In this document: positions 12,464 to 22,974 of the stretch, piece by piece | How positions within the stretch are numbered: the first letter of the stretch is position 1 | How the letters are laid out: every line of letters starts with the position of its first letter | NCBI GenBank assembly: GCA_030765065.1 | Contig: CM060978.1 | Location: 56,200,421-56,264,420 of the forward strand | Length of the DNA stretch: 64,000 nucleotides | Reading direction: 5' to 3' | Origin: Deroplatys truncata | Taxonomy: Eukaryota; Arthropoda; Insecta; Mantodea; Mantidae | Translations under genes and position numbers: made by a program | The notes under the pieces: generated by a model | What the model was told of the DNA's origin: nothing | Databases searched by the model: none | What the model saw: the letters and a program-made list of their open reading frames with translations, nothing else

Positions 12464-13026
12464 TCCTTAAGTTTTACGTCCCACCGTATCTAAACTCATA
12501 TGTATGTCAATGCACACAACAATGTAGCAGCCGCTTGCTTTTTCAACAATGAGCAATACATTGTTGATAAAGTAAACGCAGGAGAATACAAATCAGTTAC
12601 GTCTGATTGACTGTTGAAGGAGAATGTAATTTTACTTATCATAGTGAGTGGTGAAATACTTTTATCATGGCATACCGAATGTGAACTGGAAGCTGCAGGC
12701 AATATGTTTGATAGTTCGGAAAACGTTTCAGAAGAAGGAAACCATACTAGTGAAGATAGCATTCGTCCTACAGACAATGATGATAGAAGTGACAATTTTC
12801 AAACTGTGGAAGTGATTCAATCGAAAAATAAAAATATCAATTGGAGTTTAGACCCTTTCCACAACATGGAAGAGCATCCACTGCTAACATAATCAAATAA
12901 ACACCTGGTCCAACCAGATATGCTACATCCAGAGTAAGTGATATAAAATCTTCTTTTCAAGTAATTATGAACAAAACACTTTGCAGCATTGTGCTGAAAA
13001 TGACTAATATTAGGAGCCGAAGAGTC
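12464..13026 (+). pseudogene. piggyBac-like transposase fragment (N-terminal part)
   Basis: An open frame from 12614 encodes an acidic N-terminal region (NMFDSSENVSEEGNHTSEDS), then NINWSLDPF. After a one-base shift at about 12855 the frame continues PFPQHGRASTANIIK, a stop, TPGPTRYATSRVSDI, and SSFQVIMNKTLCSIVLKMTN. That string of motifs (W-x-x-x-P, NII, PGPTR, F-x-x-x, I-V-x-x-TN) marks the start of the DDE_Tnp_1_7 domain of piggyBac-type transposases, which cut and paste at TTAA. The catalytic Asp residues lie further downstream and are absent. The fragment breaks off at AGTCTACCC, where module A sequence resumes. A TTAA occurs at about 12467, but no piggyBac terminus is evident. Confidence 0.7.
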
Positions 13027-13925
13027 TACCCTTTACATGGAAGATTTTTCGAAAATTTTAATTTTCTCAAAAATGGCTCTAACGATTTTGATGAAAATAT
13101 CATATGTTTAAGATATTCTCATGAGAAATAAAATGTATATCTCGAATTTTCTGGGAATGTCTCCAAAAGTATTCTTCATTGTGAACGACTTTTGTATAAC
13201 TGGTAAACCATAAGAAATAGACAAAATTTTACTACACAAAAAATGTAGATCGCGTTAAAATACACAACTTATGTCATATACATTTCTTTTGTTGAGTGAA
13301 CCGTTTTCGATATTGCTTGTTATTTCCTTAAATTTTCCAATACTTATACTTTTCTCAAATGCGTTATTCATTTTTTTTATGTCCTGGACATGCAAAGAGA
13401 ATGGAATGCGCCACATAGCAACCAGCGTTAAAATATTTGACTATCGTTTAAAAGCTACCATATTCCCCTTGCATCTACAAGAAAATTACCAATAAGATTG
13501 ACATCTCGATATCTCGATTAACATGAAGCATATGGAGAATAGGCGTTTGTAAAATTAGATTGTACAAGAGTAGAGAAAGTCATGTGAGTGTAACACATCA
13601 GATTTTTTTGTCGAGTGACCCATTTCCGAGATATTCCTTGTTATTTGTTTGAACTTTCCAATACTTATACTTTTTCTCAAATTCGTTATTCATTTTTTAT
13701 GTCCTGGACATGCAAAGAGAATGGAATGCGCCACATAGCAACCAGCGTTAAAATATTTGACTATGACTTAAAGCCTACCATATTCCCCTTGCACCTACAA
13801 GAAAATTAGCAATAAGATAGTTTCTGCAAATGTTTATTTCGATTAATATGAAGTAGATGGAGAATGAGCGTTTGAAAAATAGTTTGTGTAGAACAGAGAA
13901 AGTCATGTGAGTGCAACACATCGGA

Positions 13926-14299
13926 TTTTTTTATCAGTTTACATGCTTAATTAATTAATGTATCTATTTGACATTACCCTGTGGGCTAAAAATGTTAAAT
14001 CAGAAAATATTTAATATTTCTCCACTGATTTTGTCATCTTTAGAAATTTTATGTCCTTTTAAATACTTAAACACTTTTATAGCTGCTAATGCTTCACCAT
14101 TCAGGATAAAAACATTCACTTATTCGGCGTACAACACTTAAGCTAATGGGGGGCTGAGTTATAGACGTTATCACATTACAGCAACGTGATGTTTAATAAG
14201 CAACTAAACGTATTGTCGACTATTAAACAGACGTATTCGCATAGTGATCGTTGACTTCTGAAAAGTATTTTGTAATAGTATGGCATATAGTATATTTTT
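13926..14299. other. spacer between AB copies, no gene seen
   Basis: AT-rich sequence with short open frames and no recognised element end. It is bounded by the oligo-T closing one AB copy and the TTTTTA opening the next. Confidence 0.4.
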
Positions 14300-15132
14300 A
14301 CTTTCTCTACTACGTATAGTAAGTAGGGGAAGTATTGTATTCCACCCAAAAATTCGATACCGAGATTTCACCGGAAGTACATGTTTTGAGACCCCCTGAA
14401 TCCAAAAAAAACATTTTTGGAAACATGTCCGTGTGTGTGTGTGTCTTTGAACAGCATAACTCAGAAACGAACAGTCGGATAAACACCAAACTTGGTATTT
14501 AGGTTCAGTATCTTCCAGAGATGCGACACGAAGGTTTTCAAGAAAATTCCCCCAACCAAGACTACCCTTTACATGGAACATTTTTCGAAAATTTTAATTT
14601 TCTCAAAAATGGCTCTAACAATTTTGATTAAAATATCATATGTTCAAGATATTTTCATGACAAATGAAATGTATATCTCGAATTTTCTGGGAATGTCTTC
14701 AAAAGTATTCTTCATTGTGAACGACTTTTGCATAACTGGTAAACCATAAGAGATAGACAAAATTTTACTATACAAAAAATGTAGATCGCGTTAAAATACA
14801 CAATTTATGTCATATACATTTTTTGTTGTTGAGTGAACCATTTTCTAGATATTGCTTGTTATTCCCTTAAATTTTCCAATACTTATACTTTTCTCAAATT
14901 CGTTATTCATTTTTTTTGTCCTGGTAATGCAAAGAGAACGGAATACTCCACATAACAACCAGCTCTTAAAATATTTGACTATCGCTTAAAGCCTACCATA
15001 TTCCCCTTGCATCTACAAGAAAATTAGCAATAAGATTGACATCTTGATTAACATGAAGTATATGGAGAATAAGCGTTTGTAAAAATAGTTTGTACAAGAG
15101 TAGAGGAAGTCATGTGAGTGTAACGCATCAGA
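14300..15132 (+). mobile_element. AB element, near complete
   Basis: Starts ACTTTCTCTACTACG after TATTTTT and ends GTAACGCATCAGAC before ATTTTTATT. Modules A (to about 14915) and B are both present, and the GT tract is short. Flanking TATTTTTA and CATTTTTA fit insertion into an oligo-T. Confidence 0.8.
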
Positions 15133-15975
15133 CATTTTTATTAATAAACTAGGAGTGACGTAAAGTTCATCGTGTTTGTCGCGAGGTATAAGTCGACCAC
15201 GACATGAGTTCGTTCAGTGAGAAGAGGAAATAAACAATTACGGAACAAGTGGGCGGGGCATCGGAAGTTCAAAAGAAAACATCCGCAGAGATGCTGTTTC
15301 CGAGAACTAGGTTACTACTGTCTTCATTTGCAACTGTACATTCCCATTATGCCTTGGTCCTCACTCACGTCGGATCGCTAGCGTTGATGAAGTTTCACAT
15401 TGCCAACAAAACAGAGGTGCCCTCATCCACACGCACTCATATCGTGGCCGATTTAAGGCTGGTTAACAACAACGTAACCAGAACGAGAACGACAAAGTTG
15501 AAATACGTGTATTTTATTGAGAACGCTCACAAATGATGAGAAGCTTTCCCGGATCCCGGGAACGGGAAAGAAGACTTCGCCAAGTTATGACTTTCTCGTT
15601 GCCGGGCACGGCATATTATTGTGCATATCAGATTCTTCATAGTAGACATCATTCTAAAGGGCCGTGACATGAAACAGCCGCTAGTGCTCTCTCCAATCGC
15701 AAGCTGGAAACTTGAAACAGGAAGAAATTCTAGCATACGTGCGTCCTAACCTCAGATCCTGACACCCGCAGATCTATGATCGATAGTTCTTCTAGTGAAA
15801 GGACCATCTGAAGTTTGCTTACATGCAACTCAAAACTGAATGTTGCCTCAAAACAATAGCAAAAACTACAAAGAACAGCAAAAACAAGTAGAAATTGACA
15901 AAGAATAACAAACAACTTTAATGTGCACCATTAAGTAATGGAATGAAAGCTTGGTACGACTTGAAGAAACGAAAA
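15133..15975. repeat. moderate repeat, family C
   Basis: From about 15470 to 15960 this is clearly similar to 61010-61545: GTGACATGAAACAGCCGCTA, AGTGCTCT, CGCAAGCTGGAAAC, GAAGAAATTCTAGCATA and CTCAGATC are shared. Its first part (15190-15460) is similar to 25545-25760 and 26740-26810. It contains the short palindrome TCCCGGATCCCGGGA near 15547. No protein is readable in a consistent frame. Type unknown; it could be a non-autonomous DNA element or an LTR. Confidence 0.55.
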
Positions 15976-15979
15976 TGTA

Positions 15980-16622
15980 ATGGATCAGATTAATACTCTT
16001 TGCATATCCAAGACAAAAAAATGAATAACGAATTCCAATTTGAGAAAATAAGTATTGAAAAATTTAAGGGAATAACAAGCAATATCTCGAAAATGGTTCA
16101 CTCAACAAAAATGTATATAACATAAATTGTGTATTTTAACGCGATCTACATTTTTTGTGAAGTAAAATTTTGTCTATCTCTTATGGTTTACCAGTTATGC
16201 AAAAGTCGTTCACAATGAAGAATACTTTTGGAGACATTCCCAGAAAATTCAAGATATACATTTTATTTGTCATGAAAATATCTTAAACATATGATATTTT
16301 AATCAAAACCGTTAGTCATTTTTGAGAAAATAAAAATTTTTGAAAAATGTTCCATGTAAAGGGTAATCTGGGGTGGGGGGATTTTCTTGAAAACCTTTGT
16401 GTCGCATCCATGGAAGATACTGAACCTAAATACCAAGTTTGATGTTTATCCGACTGTTTGTTTCTGAGTTATGCTGTTCGCAGAAACACACACGGACATG
16501 TTTCCAAAAATGCTTTTTTTTTCGATTCAGGGGGTCTCAAAACATGTATTTGCGGTGAAATCTCGGTATCGAATTTTTGGGTGGAATACAATACTTCCCC
16601 TACTTTACGTAGTAGAGAAAGT
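15980..16622 (-). mobile_element. AB element, module A with a stub of B'
   Basis: On the minus strand module A is complete, from the terminal AGTAGAGAAAGT (plus-strand end 16622) back to about 16023. Only some 40 bp of the B' type follow (ATTAATACTCTTTGCATATC), abutting family C. The microsatellite is reduced to ACACACAC. Confidence 0.75.
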
Positions 16623-17157
16623 AAAATTGTTGTACGGTTGCATTCGCGCCTTTTATGATAGCGACTATTTTTCATTAGGCTAACTATTCTTTCTTTTTAT
16701 TAAGCGTGCTTTTGAGTGTCGACAACGCGAACAGGAAAAATACAGCGCACCGGTTCTTAGTTCGTTGGCTCTCCCGGTACTACTCGGGACATTTAGCAAT
16801 AACGCTGGATTGGTGGCGCGGTTGTGTTTACGATGCAAGTAGTCTGTGCTGGCTATATATAACAGAGATAGTTGCTAAGTCGGTCTGAAGAAAACAGCGT
16901 TGGAGATATCTGTTCCAAGTGGTAGCAATATATTTTATTTACAACCATAAAAAGACACAGTTAACAGTTTCAAGAAGTACAAAGTAGTCCGATTATGTCT
17001 TGAACAAGAACTTCCTATTTAAGACACGCTGTGTATGCCGTTCAATTGTTTATGCTCAATAAAGGTCCTAATCTTACAATGTATTTTCAGTCTGATTTCA
17101 CAAAGCTGTTTATTATGAGTGTTTATGTTTTGTAAATATACTCGTGCACGCAACTTG
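16623..17157. other. unassigned DNA with two short repeats
   Basis: A 45-bp segment at about 16664-16710 (TAACTATTCTTTCTTTTTAT) recurs at about 18493-18537. A second segment, about 16726-16795 (GCGCACCGGTTCTTAGTTCG), resembles the right end of the mariner-like element near 33017-33076. No gene seen. Confidence 0.4.
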
Positions 17158-17445
17158 TGGAAAGTGTTATATTCGCATGACTTTCTCTACCCCTGTTTAT
17201 TAGTGGGAATGTAAACTATTCTTACGAAAGTGTATTTTCCTATCAATTTCATTTTAATCCAGTAAACCTTTGCAGAAATAGCTGCATTACACATTCCATT
17301 ACAGATACAAAGGGAACAGTGATAGTTTTAATGTTTAAAAACTGGACGCTATATGCTGATCTTAAAATTTCATACTCTTTCCATGCAATCGTGAGAAACA
17401 AGAGAATTAGTCTCACTGTTTGTTTAGGTTTATTTTCATAGCTAG
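17158..17445 (-). repeat. old AB fragment, B2-type module
   Basis: Reads CATGACTTTCTCTACCCCTG, TACAAACTATTCTTAC-like and GAAACAACTG-type blocks shared with other diverged B modules (B2) at 31330-31563, 34300-34590, 44290-44520, 47745-47826 and 55630-55860. Module A is missing. Confidence 0.6.
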
Positions 17446-17473
17446 TCAAGTTATATACATATCAAACCTTTTT

Positions 17474-18289
17474 ACTTTCCCTACTACGTATAGTAAGTAG
17501 GGGAAGTATTGTATTTCACTCAAAAATTCGATACCGAGATTTCACCGGAAATATATGTTTTGAGACCCCCTGAATCCAAAAAAAGCATTTTTGGAAACAT
17601 GTCTGTGTGTGTCTGCGAACAGCATAACTCAGAAACGAACAGGATAAACATCAAACTTGGTATTTAGGTTCAGTATCTTCCAGAGATGTGACGCGAAGGT
17701 TTTCAAGAAAACCCCCCCACCCCAGATTACCCTTTACATGGGTAAATTTTAATTTTCTCAAAAATGGCTCTAACGAGTTTCATTAAAATATCATATGTTT
17801 AAGATATTTTCACGAGAAATGAAATGTATATCTCGAATTTTCTGGGAATGTCTCCAAAAGTATTCTTCATTGTGAACGACTTTTACATAACTGGTAAACC
17901 ATAAGAGATAGACAAAAGTTTACTACACAAAAAATGTAGATCGCGTTAGAATACACAATGTATGACATTTACATTTTTTTTGTTGAGTGAACCATTTTCG
18001 AGATATTGCTTGTTATTCCCTTAAATTTTCCAATATTTTTTCCCAAATGGGAATTCGTTATACATATTTTTATGTCCTGGACATACAAAGAGAATGGAAT
18101 ACTGCACATAGCAACCAGCTCTCCAAATATTTGACTATCGCTTAAAGCCTACCAATTCTCCCCTTGCATCTACAAGAAAATTAGCAATAAGATTGACATC
18201 TCGATTAACATGAAGCATATGGAGAATAAGCGTTTGTAAAAATAGTTTGTACAAGAGTAGAGAAACTCATGTGAGTGTAACACATCAGA
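17474..18289 (+). mobile_element. AB element, complete
   Basis: Starts after CCTTTTT and ends CACATCAGA before TTTTTTAAA. Module A is 17474-18065, with a 20-bp deletion near the ACATGGAACATTTTTCG block; module B is 18070-18289. The GT tract is only TGTGTGTGTC. Confidence 0.8.
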
Positions 18290-18856
18290 TTTTTTAAATA
18301 TTTTTTCTCTACTTCATATTACTCAAGAGCAGGCTTAGGAATTATTAAGTAATTATCCATATTCAACCATTATGTCAATATAAAGAATGTAAACAACAGC
18401 GGTCGTAAATCGCTGACAGGTAAACACGTTTTGCAAACGTGCTCTCTGCAAACGCCAACAGACTAAAGTCCTGTTGACATTCTTTTTACTTTTATTTTTC
18501 ATTAGACTAACTATTCTTTCTTTTTATTAAGCGTGCTAACTGACAGATTGAGGAATTAAATGAATTTGATAATTTAAGTAAGTAAGTTTTGTTGCTACAG
18601 TATTATCATTATTATTATTTTAAGCAACTAATGTTTTATTTTCCTGAAAAGCGACTTATAACTACTTTTGAGCATGTTATATCTACACATACTGCATTTA
18701 ATGATGCGGCACTCGTTTACTTTGACCCGCCAAAGCTCTATCCCAAGTTATGTCCATGACTGCGCATCTAGACAGCAGAATCTGTTTACAATTTGCAGAT
18801 ACTGAAATCTGGTTTTTGAAACTTGGTGTCAGATTTTCACAGATTTGATGTTCGAG
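18290..18856. other. unassigned DNA, no gene seen
   Basis: AT-rich. Contains the second copy of the 45-bp segment also found at about 16664. The window 18700-18830 has no recognisable protein. Confidence 0.4.
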
Positions 18857-19982
18857 GGGGAAAGTTCCCTATATTGAACCACTGAAGCCTAAATAGTAAA
18901 TAATAATTATAATTTCAAATCAAAATTTTCAGAAACACAAGCGTTAAAGTGACAAATCCTTGCGCTATAAATATCCTCGACACAATTTAAAATTAATACA
19001 ATTATCAATTTAATAACATTTAAAAAGTGAGGTGGTGTAAATCGGTTCAAATTAGGAACGTGGTCCTTAAATTAAACCACCCGTGTCTTAAAATGAACCA
19101 CATGCTTTTAAGTTTAAAGGTATTTTTATTAATACAACATACACATATTTTATTGTACATTCAAAACAAATATGCTATCAACAACAAAAGTGGAGTCCAA
19201 AATTGTGATAAGAATAGCAATTTCCTTGAACATGTTGAAGTTTTATGTAATCACAATCACTTGGTTTTGGAACAGGTGTTATTTGCAAATATAGGGTTTT
19301 TACTCATTTTTACTCTCATGCAAAAGAGTCCAATTATACAGTCTTCACAATAAAACACTTTCTTCTTGGCACTAACTTTTGCACACTTTTGGTGAAGCCA
19401 TATCCTACAACTCACACAGTGGATCATGTCTATTTCAGACAATTCACAATTCATGTCGTCCACTGTTTTCAACATGATTTTTTTTTAACTTAGCATATTA
19501 TGTGAATATTTATTCACACGATATACTATTCGCAGTTGAACAGCCCTAGAACTTCAATAGGTTTCCTAAATTGGACCAGTTCAATGTAGGGTTCAAACAG
19601 TGGTTCAATTTACGAGCCACGCCATTTTGGAAGCTTTAGCATCTATGTGACAAGGACAGACGCTGCTTGAAAAAACGTGTGCATGAATATTGTTGCTAAA
19701 TAAACACTTTATAACATGTAATATATATAGATCATCTCAAACTTATCTAATTGGTCGTATAAGCTTAGCTAGATGAGTCAAATATTACTTCTGAAGCACC
19801 AAAAACACACAACACTTAATACAACTGAAACCACAGCTCAGAATGCAAAGTCAACAACTTCAAGCATTCATAACTGTACACGCTACCTTCTGCTAGGATT
19901 ATGGTGACATCTGTCGAATAGTTTGGAAAATATTGGAGCGGTTCAATTTAAGAGGCGGTTCAAATTAGGGACCTTACCCCTA
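18857..19982 (-). mobile_element. DNA transposon remnant with a PHD-finger coding fragment
   Basis: The ends are inverted relatives: GGGGGAAAGTTCCCTATAT then TGAACC on the left (about 18857-18882), and GGTTCAAATTAGGGACC then TTACCCC on the right (about 19955-19980). Several further GGTTCAA/TTAGGAA-like words lie just inside both ends. On the minus strand 19475-19257 encodes DMIHCVSCRIWLHQKCAKVS then KKKVFYCEDC, a C-x2-C-x-W-x-H-x2-C ... C-x2-C pattern typical of PHD-type fingers, with the first Cys pair lost. Insect pogo/Tigger-type transposases often carry such a finger at the C-terminus, so I infer an internally deleted derivative. No DDE domain remains. A host PHD gene exon is possible but the terminal repeats argue against it. 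Confidence 0.5.
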
Positions 19983-20394
19983 TCTAGAAGGCTTTTAGTC
20001 TAACTTTTAGGATATAGGGTATACAACGGAGGGGGACACTTCACATACTGAGGCGTATTGCGGTTACCACTCCCCAAGAGGAAAGGCTGAAGTGAAGGAA
20101 CCACAGGAAGCTACAGGCCACGGGGACGTGAGGAAGTCCCTAATAGTTCCTGACTCGAAGACCTGTCCCAGAGAGGGTGATGAACGACCCGTCGACCAAG
20201 CAGCCTCTCCAATGTTCACCTTTGAGCAAGCATTCATGCCGTCATACGCCACGAAACCTAGAATGACACCTGAAACATGAGAAGGAGACAGAATGAGAGT
20301 GACTAAAGCATAGTTAGGTTTTTAAAAAGCAGGTCGCTGTATGATGACTCTGAAATTCCATGCTGTTTATATGACTACGAGAAAAAACGAATAA
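19983..20394. other. unassigned DNA, no gene seen
   Basis: The GC-richer part 20085-20285 gives overlapping open frames on both strands, about 62 codons each, with no recognisable domain. Confidence 0.35.
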
Positions 20395-21180
20395 CGACTT
20401 ACCTCTTGAGGCAGTGTAAGTATTTGAAAATTCAAAGCAATAACAAAGAATATCTCGGAAATGGTCAACGCCACAAAAAATGATTTGTCATAAATTATGT
20501 GCTTTAATTACCAACTAATTACCAATTATACAGAATTCATTCCGAAATTTCAAAATATAGATTTTATTTATCATGTACATATCTTAAATACATAATATTT
20601 TAATCAAAGTCGTCATCGTTTCTAATGCTCCCCATGTGGTAAATGACTTTCGGGGGATACTTCATTCCACCAAGCGATGACTGAACCTATTTCTGAGGTG
20701 GAGGCACCCAGAGCGTGGAATCTTGCCTCCTATGGTAGGATGATGATGAGGGGGCGGTGGAATGAGGGGACCTACAGCTTTTACTGTGGACTCTGAATCA
20801 CGTTAGGCCTTGGGGATACTTCATATGAACAAGTCGGAGCTGAAGGTCTAGATAGAACGACTTAAAATGCCACCGCAGAGCCGGGATTCAAACCCCGGAG
20901 ACGAAACCAGTACGCTATTCCCGCGCCCGTTTTAATCAAACTGGTTAGTCATTTTTGAGAACATAAAAATGAAAATGTTTCCATTTAAAGGTTCTTAGGG
21001 ATGAGGGCTTTTGTTGAAAATATTCGTGTTGCACTGCACTTTAATACCAAGTTTGGTATTTATCCTAGATTTCGTTTTTGAGTTATGTTGTTCAGGGGAG
21101 CTCAAAACATGAATTTCTGGCAAAACTGAGGTATAGAATTTTTGGGTGGAATACAATATTTCCTCTACTTTGAAGACGTT
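20395..21180 (-). mobile_element. old AB element, module A, split by a SINE
   Basis: Diverged module A in minus orientation (AATATCTCGGAAATGG, ATAATATTTTAATCAAA, GAATTTTTGGGTGGAATACA). It is interrupted at 20609-20929 by an insertion flanked by the 11-bp direct repeat TTTTAATCAAA. The element's terminal AGTAGAGAAAGT is lost; LTR-derived sequence begins at about 21181. Confidence 0.65.
20609..20929 (-). mobile_element. tRNA-derived SINE with 11-bp target duplication
   Basis: Flanked by TTTTAATCAAA at 20598-20608 and 20930-20940. On the minus strand, from 20929, the head reads CGGGCGCGGGAATAGCGTAC and then GGGGTTTGAATCCCGG, a good B-box for RNA polymerase III. The A-box is poor. The body continues for about 250 bp to ACGATGACGAC at the 3' end. 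The target duplication proves insertion into the old AB copy. Confidence 0.65.
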
Positions 21181-21188
21181 GTTATTTG

Positions 21189-21207
21189 CCCCACGTTTTG
21201 GGCGCCA
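21189..21207 (-). promoter_or_regulatory. tRNA-Lys-like primer-binding site
   Basis: On the minus strand TGGCGCCCAAAACGTGGGGC lies directly after LTR-b. It matches the complement of the 3' end of tRNA-Lys (GCCCCACGTTGGGCGCCA) except for two extra A. A degraded copy sits at 51455-51474 next to LTR-d. This position is where reverse transcription of an LTR retrotransposon is primed. Confidence 0.55.
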
Positions 21208-22114
21208 ATTCGAGGTAGGTTGTATTGAAGGAGTTGTATTCTATTTCAACTGTTGGGGAGCCGAACTTGAAGTAGTAGCAACCGCACGTATGGTAAAAAG
21301 ATTCCGGTAGCCTTCGCCCAAATGTTTAAAAAAATATTAACTTTGTAATTTGACTGTTTCTTTAATTATATTTATGTTTGCCTCCGCTGCGTTAGTATTA
21401 TTGTTAGAGACATGTTTCTCTTTGCAGGGTTGTGGTGCGACTGAAGAATGTAGGCTTACACAGATTATAATTTTACTTCACTCCTTTTATTAATGCTTGA
21501 CACGATTTAAATAACACTTCACTGATATAGAGAGAGCTGTGAGATTTTTTAAATTAATTACTTGCACTTTTTAACACGTAAACTATTTTCATCTCACACT
21601 GAATACGTATTATACTTCTCGAGGACGCATCTCGTGTCCGGTTAGGAACACTGTCTGCAAGCAACGTACTTGATTTCTACCTCCTAAATTTGTAAATTTC
21701 TGTATTTCAAGTCTCTGATTGGCTAATCCTACTCCAATAGAATACCTTCATTTAACTTAGGCTTTTGCTGATTGGCTATTGTATAAACTATCACTAAAAT
21801 TACATTATTGTTGCTTCAATAATGACTAGTAGTATTATTAAACATTCTTACTCATTATTGCCTCAAGGTTACCTCATTGTTACCTCATTGTTAGCAACTT
21901 TTGACCTATTTCTCACAGCTCCTACATTATTAAATTACGTAATACATTCAGATAACATTATTACACGTATACAATAATATAAACATTTACAATGACTGTA
22001 ATATACACTTTTTATATATTGTTACATACACATATTGCTATAAGGCGGGCTGTTATTGAATTATATATTATATAATTTGACTGAAATCATTTAAGTGTTA
22101 AAAATACTGCCTCA
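21208..22114 (-). mobile_element. LTR (LTR-b) with adjacent primer-binding site
   Basis: Minus-strand LTR from TGAGGCAGTATTTTTAACAC (22114 leftwards) to about 21208, about 907 bp, same family as LTR-a. Only a few bases of internal sequence remain beyond the primer-binding site before old AB sequence, so the retrotransposon body has been lost. Confidence 0.6.
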
Positions 22115-22974
22115 AATTATAATAGGCAAGTGGTAGAGAAAGTAATATTTTCTCCCCTAATTAGTCTGCTGGAATTTTTGGAGTCACTGTATTGCAAGGA
22201 AATAAAAACGACAGCCTGGGATGTTTATTTGCGGTGATTGAAGGCGTGATCCTTCGTACCGAAGAATACCGCCGGAGTAATCATCAAGTCAGATCTCCAG
22301 ATATTTATCTGTTAACTCCAGCTGTCACTGAATTATTCACGAGGAACACTGAACCTGAACTGTCAAGGAGCGAATGAATCCTAAAGAATGAGGGAAATCA
22401 GCGGTCGGAGCATTTGATCGTAAGCACGTTCACTTTCGATGTCTAGGGGGGATGTGGGTCAGTGACGTCACGAACAGCCTTTCCACGGCTCCCTGAGAGA
22501 AGCGGGCAGGCCAGTTTTACATGCCAGGTGTTTGTGTGAGGTGGCCGACGAGAGGATTCCTGCTGCAGGTAAGAGAGTGGGTTCGAATCTTAGGTGCCTG
22601 TTGACACTGTCACAAATTTCCACATTTAATTTTTGTATATTAATTTGAAACAGACTGATTGTTGGACCGTGAAAAATAATTCTTAATACCTAAAAAGACC
22701 TGAGTTCAACATTAAAATACCTTAACGTGGGTTTATATAACGCATTTTGTCCGTAAGTTTATGCCCAAATTTCTTAAAATGTTATTTTTGAAGTTATGTT
22801 TTTAACTCTACATCTCTGTTCAGTGTTTACTTTTTCAACTCGACATCCGAAACCCTGCTGTCTTATCTAAATAGAAGGAACAGACCTAATCCCAAAACAT
22901 GGGTTTAAAATACAAATTTTAAAATATCTTATGTATTCCATTCACATGATCCTCTCTATCCACTGTTGTTTATT
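22115..22974. other. unassigned DNA with a possible tRNA-like SINE head
   Basis: At 22535-22615 GAGGTGGCCGACGAG and, 40 bp on, GTGGGTTCGAATCTTAGG resemble the A- and B-boxes of a tRNA-derived SINE on the plus strand. No cloverleaf forms by eye, so it is not called a tRNA gene. The rest shows nothing recognisable. Confidence 0.35.

Larger units (their letters stand above)
7866..13925 (+). mobile_element. nested AB element array inside an old AB copy
   Basis: An old, diverged module A (A0) runs 7866-8350 and stops within the oligo-T that normally precedes TTGTTGAGTGAACC. Its continuation, TTTTTTTGTCGAGTGACCC, resumes at 13603 and goes on to its own module B (13699-13925). Everything from 8356 to 13602 therefore sits inside A0. 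The inner order is A1 8356, A2 8986, A3 9642, Ba 10287-10510, A4 10518, A5 11178, Bb 11830-12053, Bc 12060-12283, Bd 12293-12463 (truncated), a piggyBac fragment, A6 (3' half, 13027-13378) and Be 13379-13602. Each A after A1, except the truncated A6, begins in an oligo-T or short T run. Each inner A from A1 to A5 carries a GT/CTGT microsatellite of different length. Confidence 0.8.

Noticed and set aside
8356-13602. Regular direct repeats suggesting a CRISPR array or simple satellite
   Set aside because: Units are 225 or about 650 bp, in an A/B order that is not periodic, and the DNA is clearly eukaryotic.
20064-20280. Overlapping open frames of about 62 codons on both strands
   Set aside because: They come from one locally GC-rich patch; neither has a recognisable domain or codon pattern.
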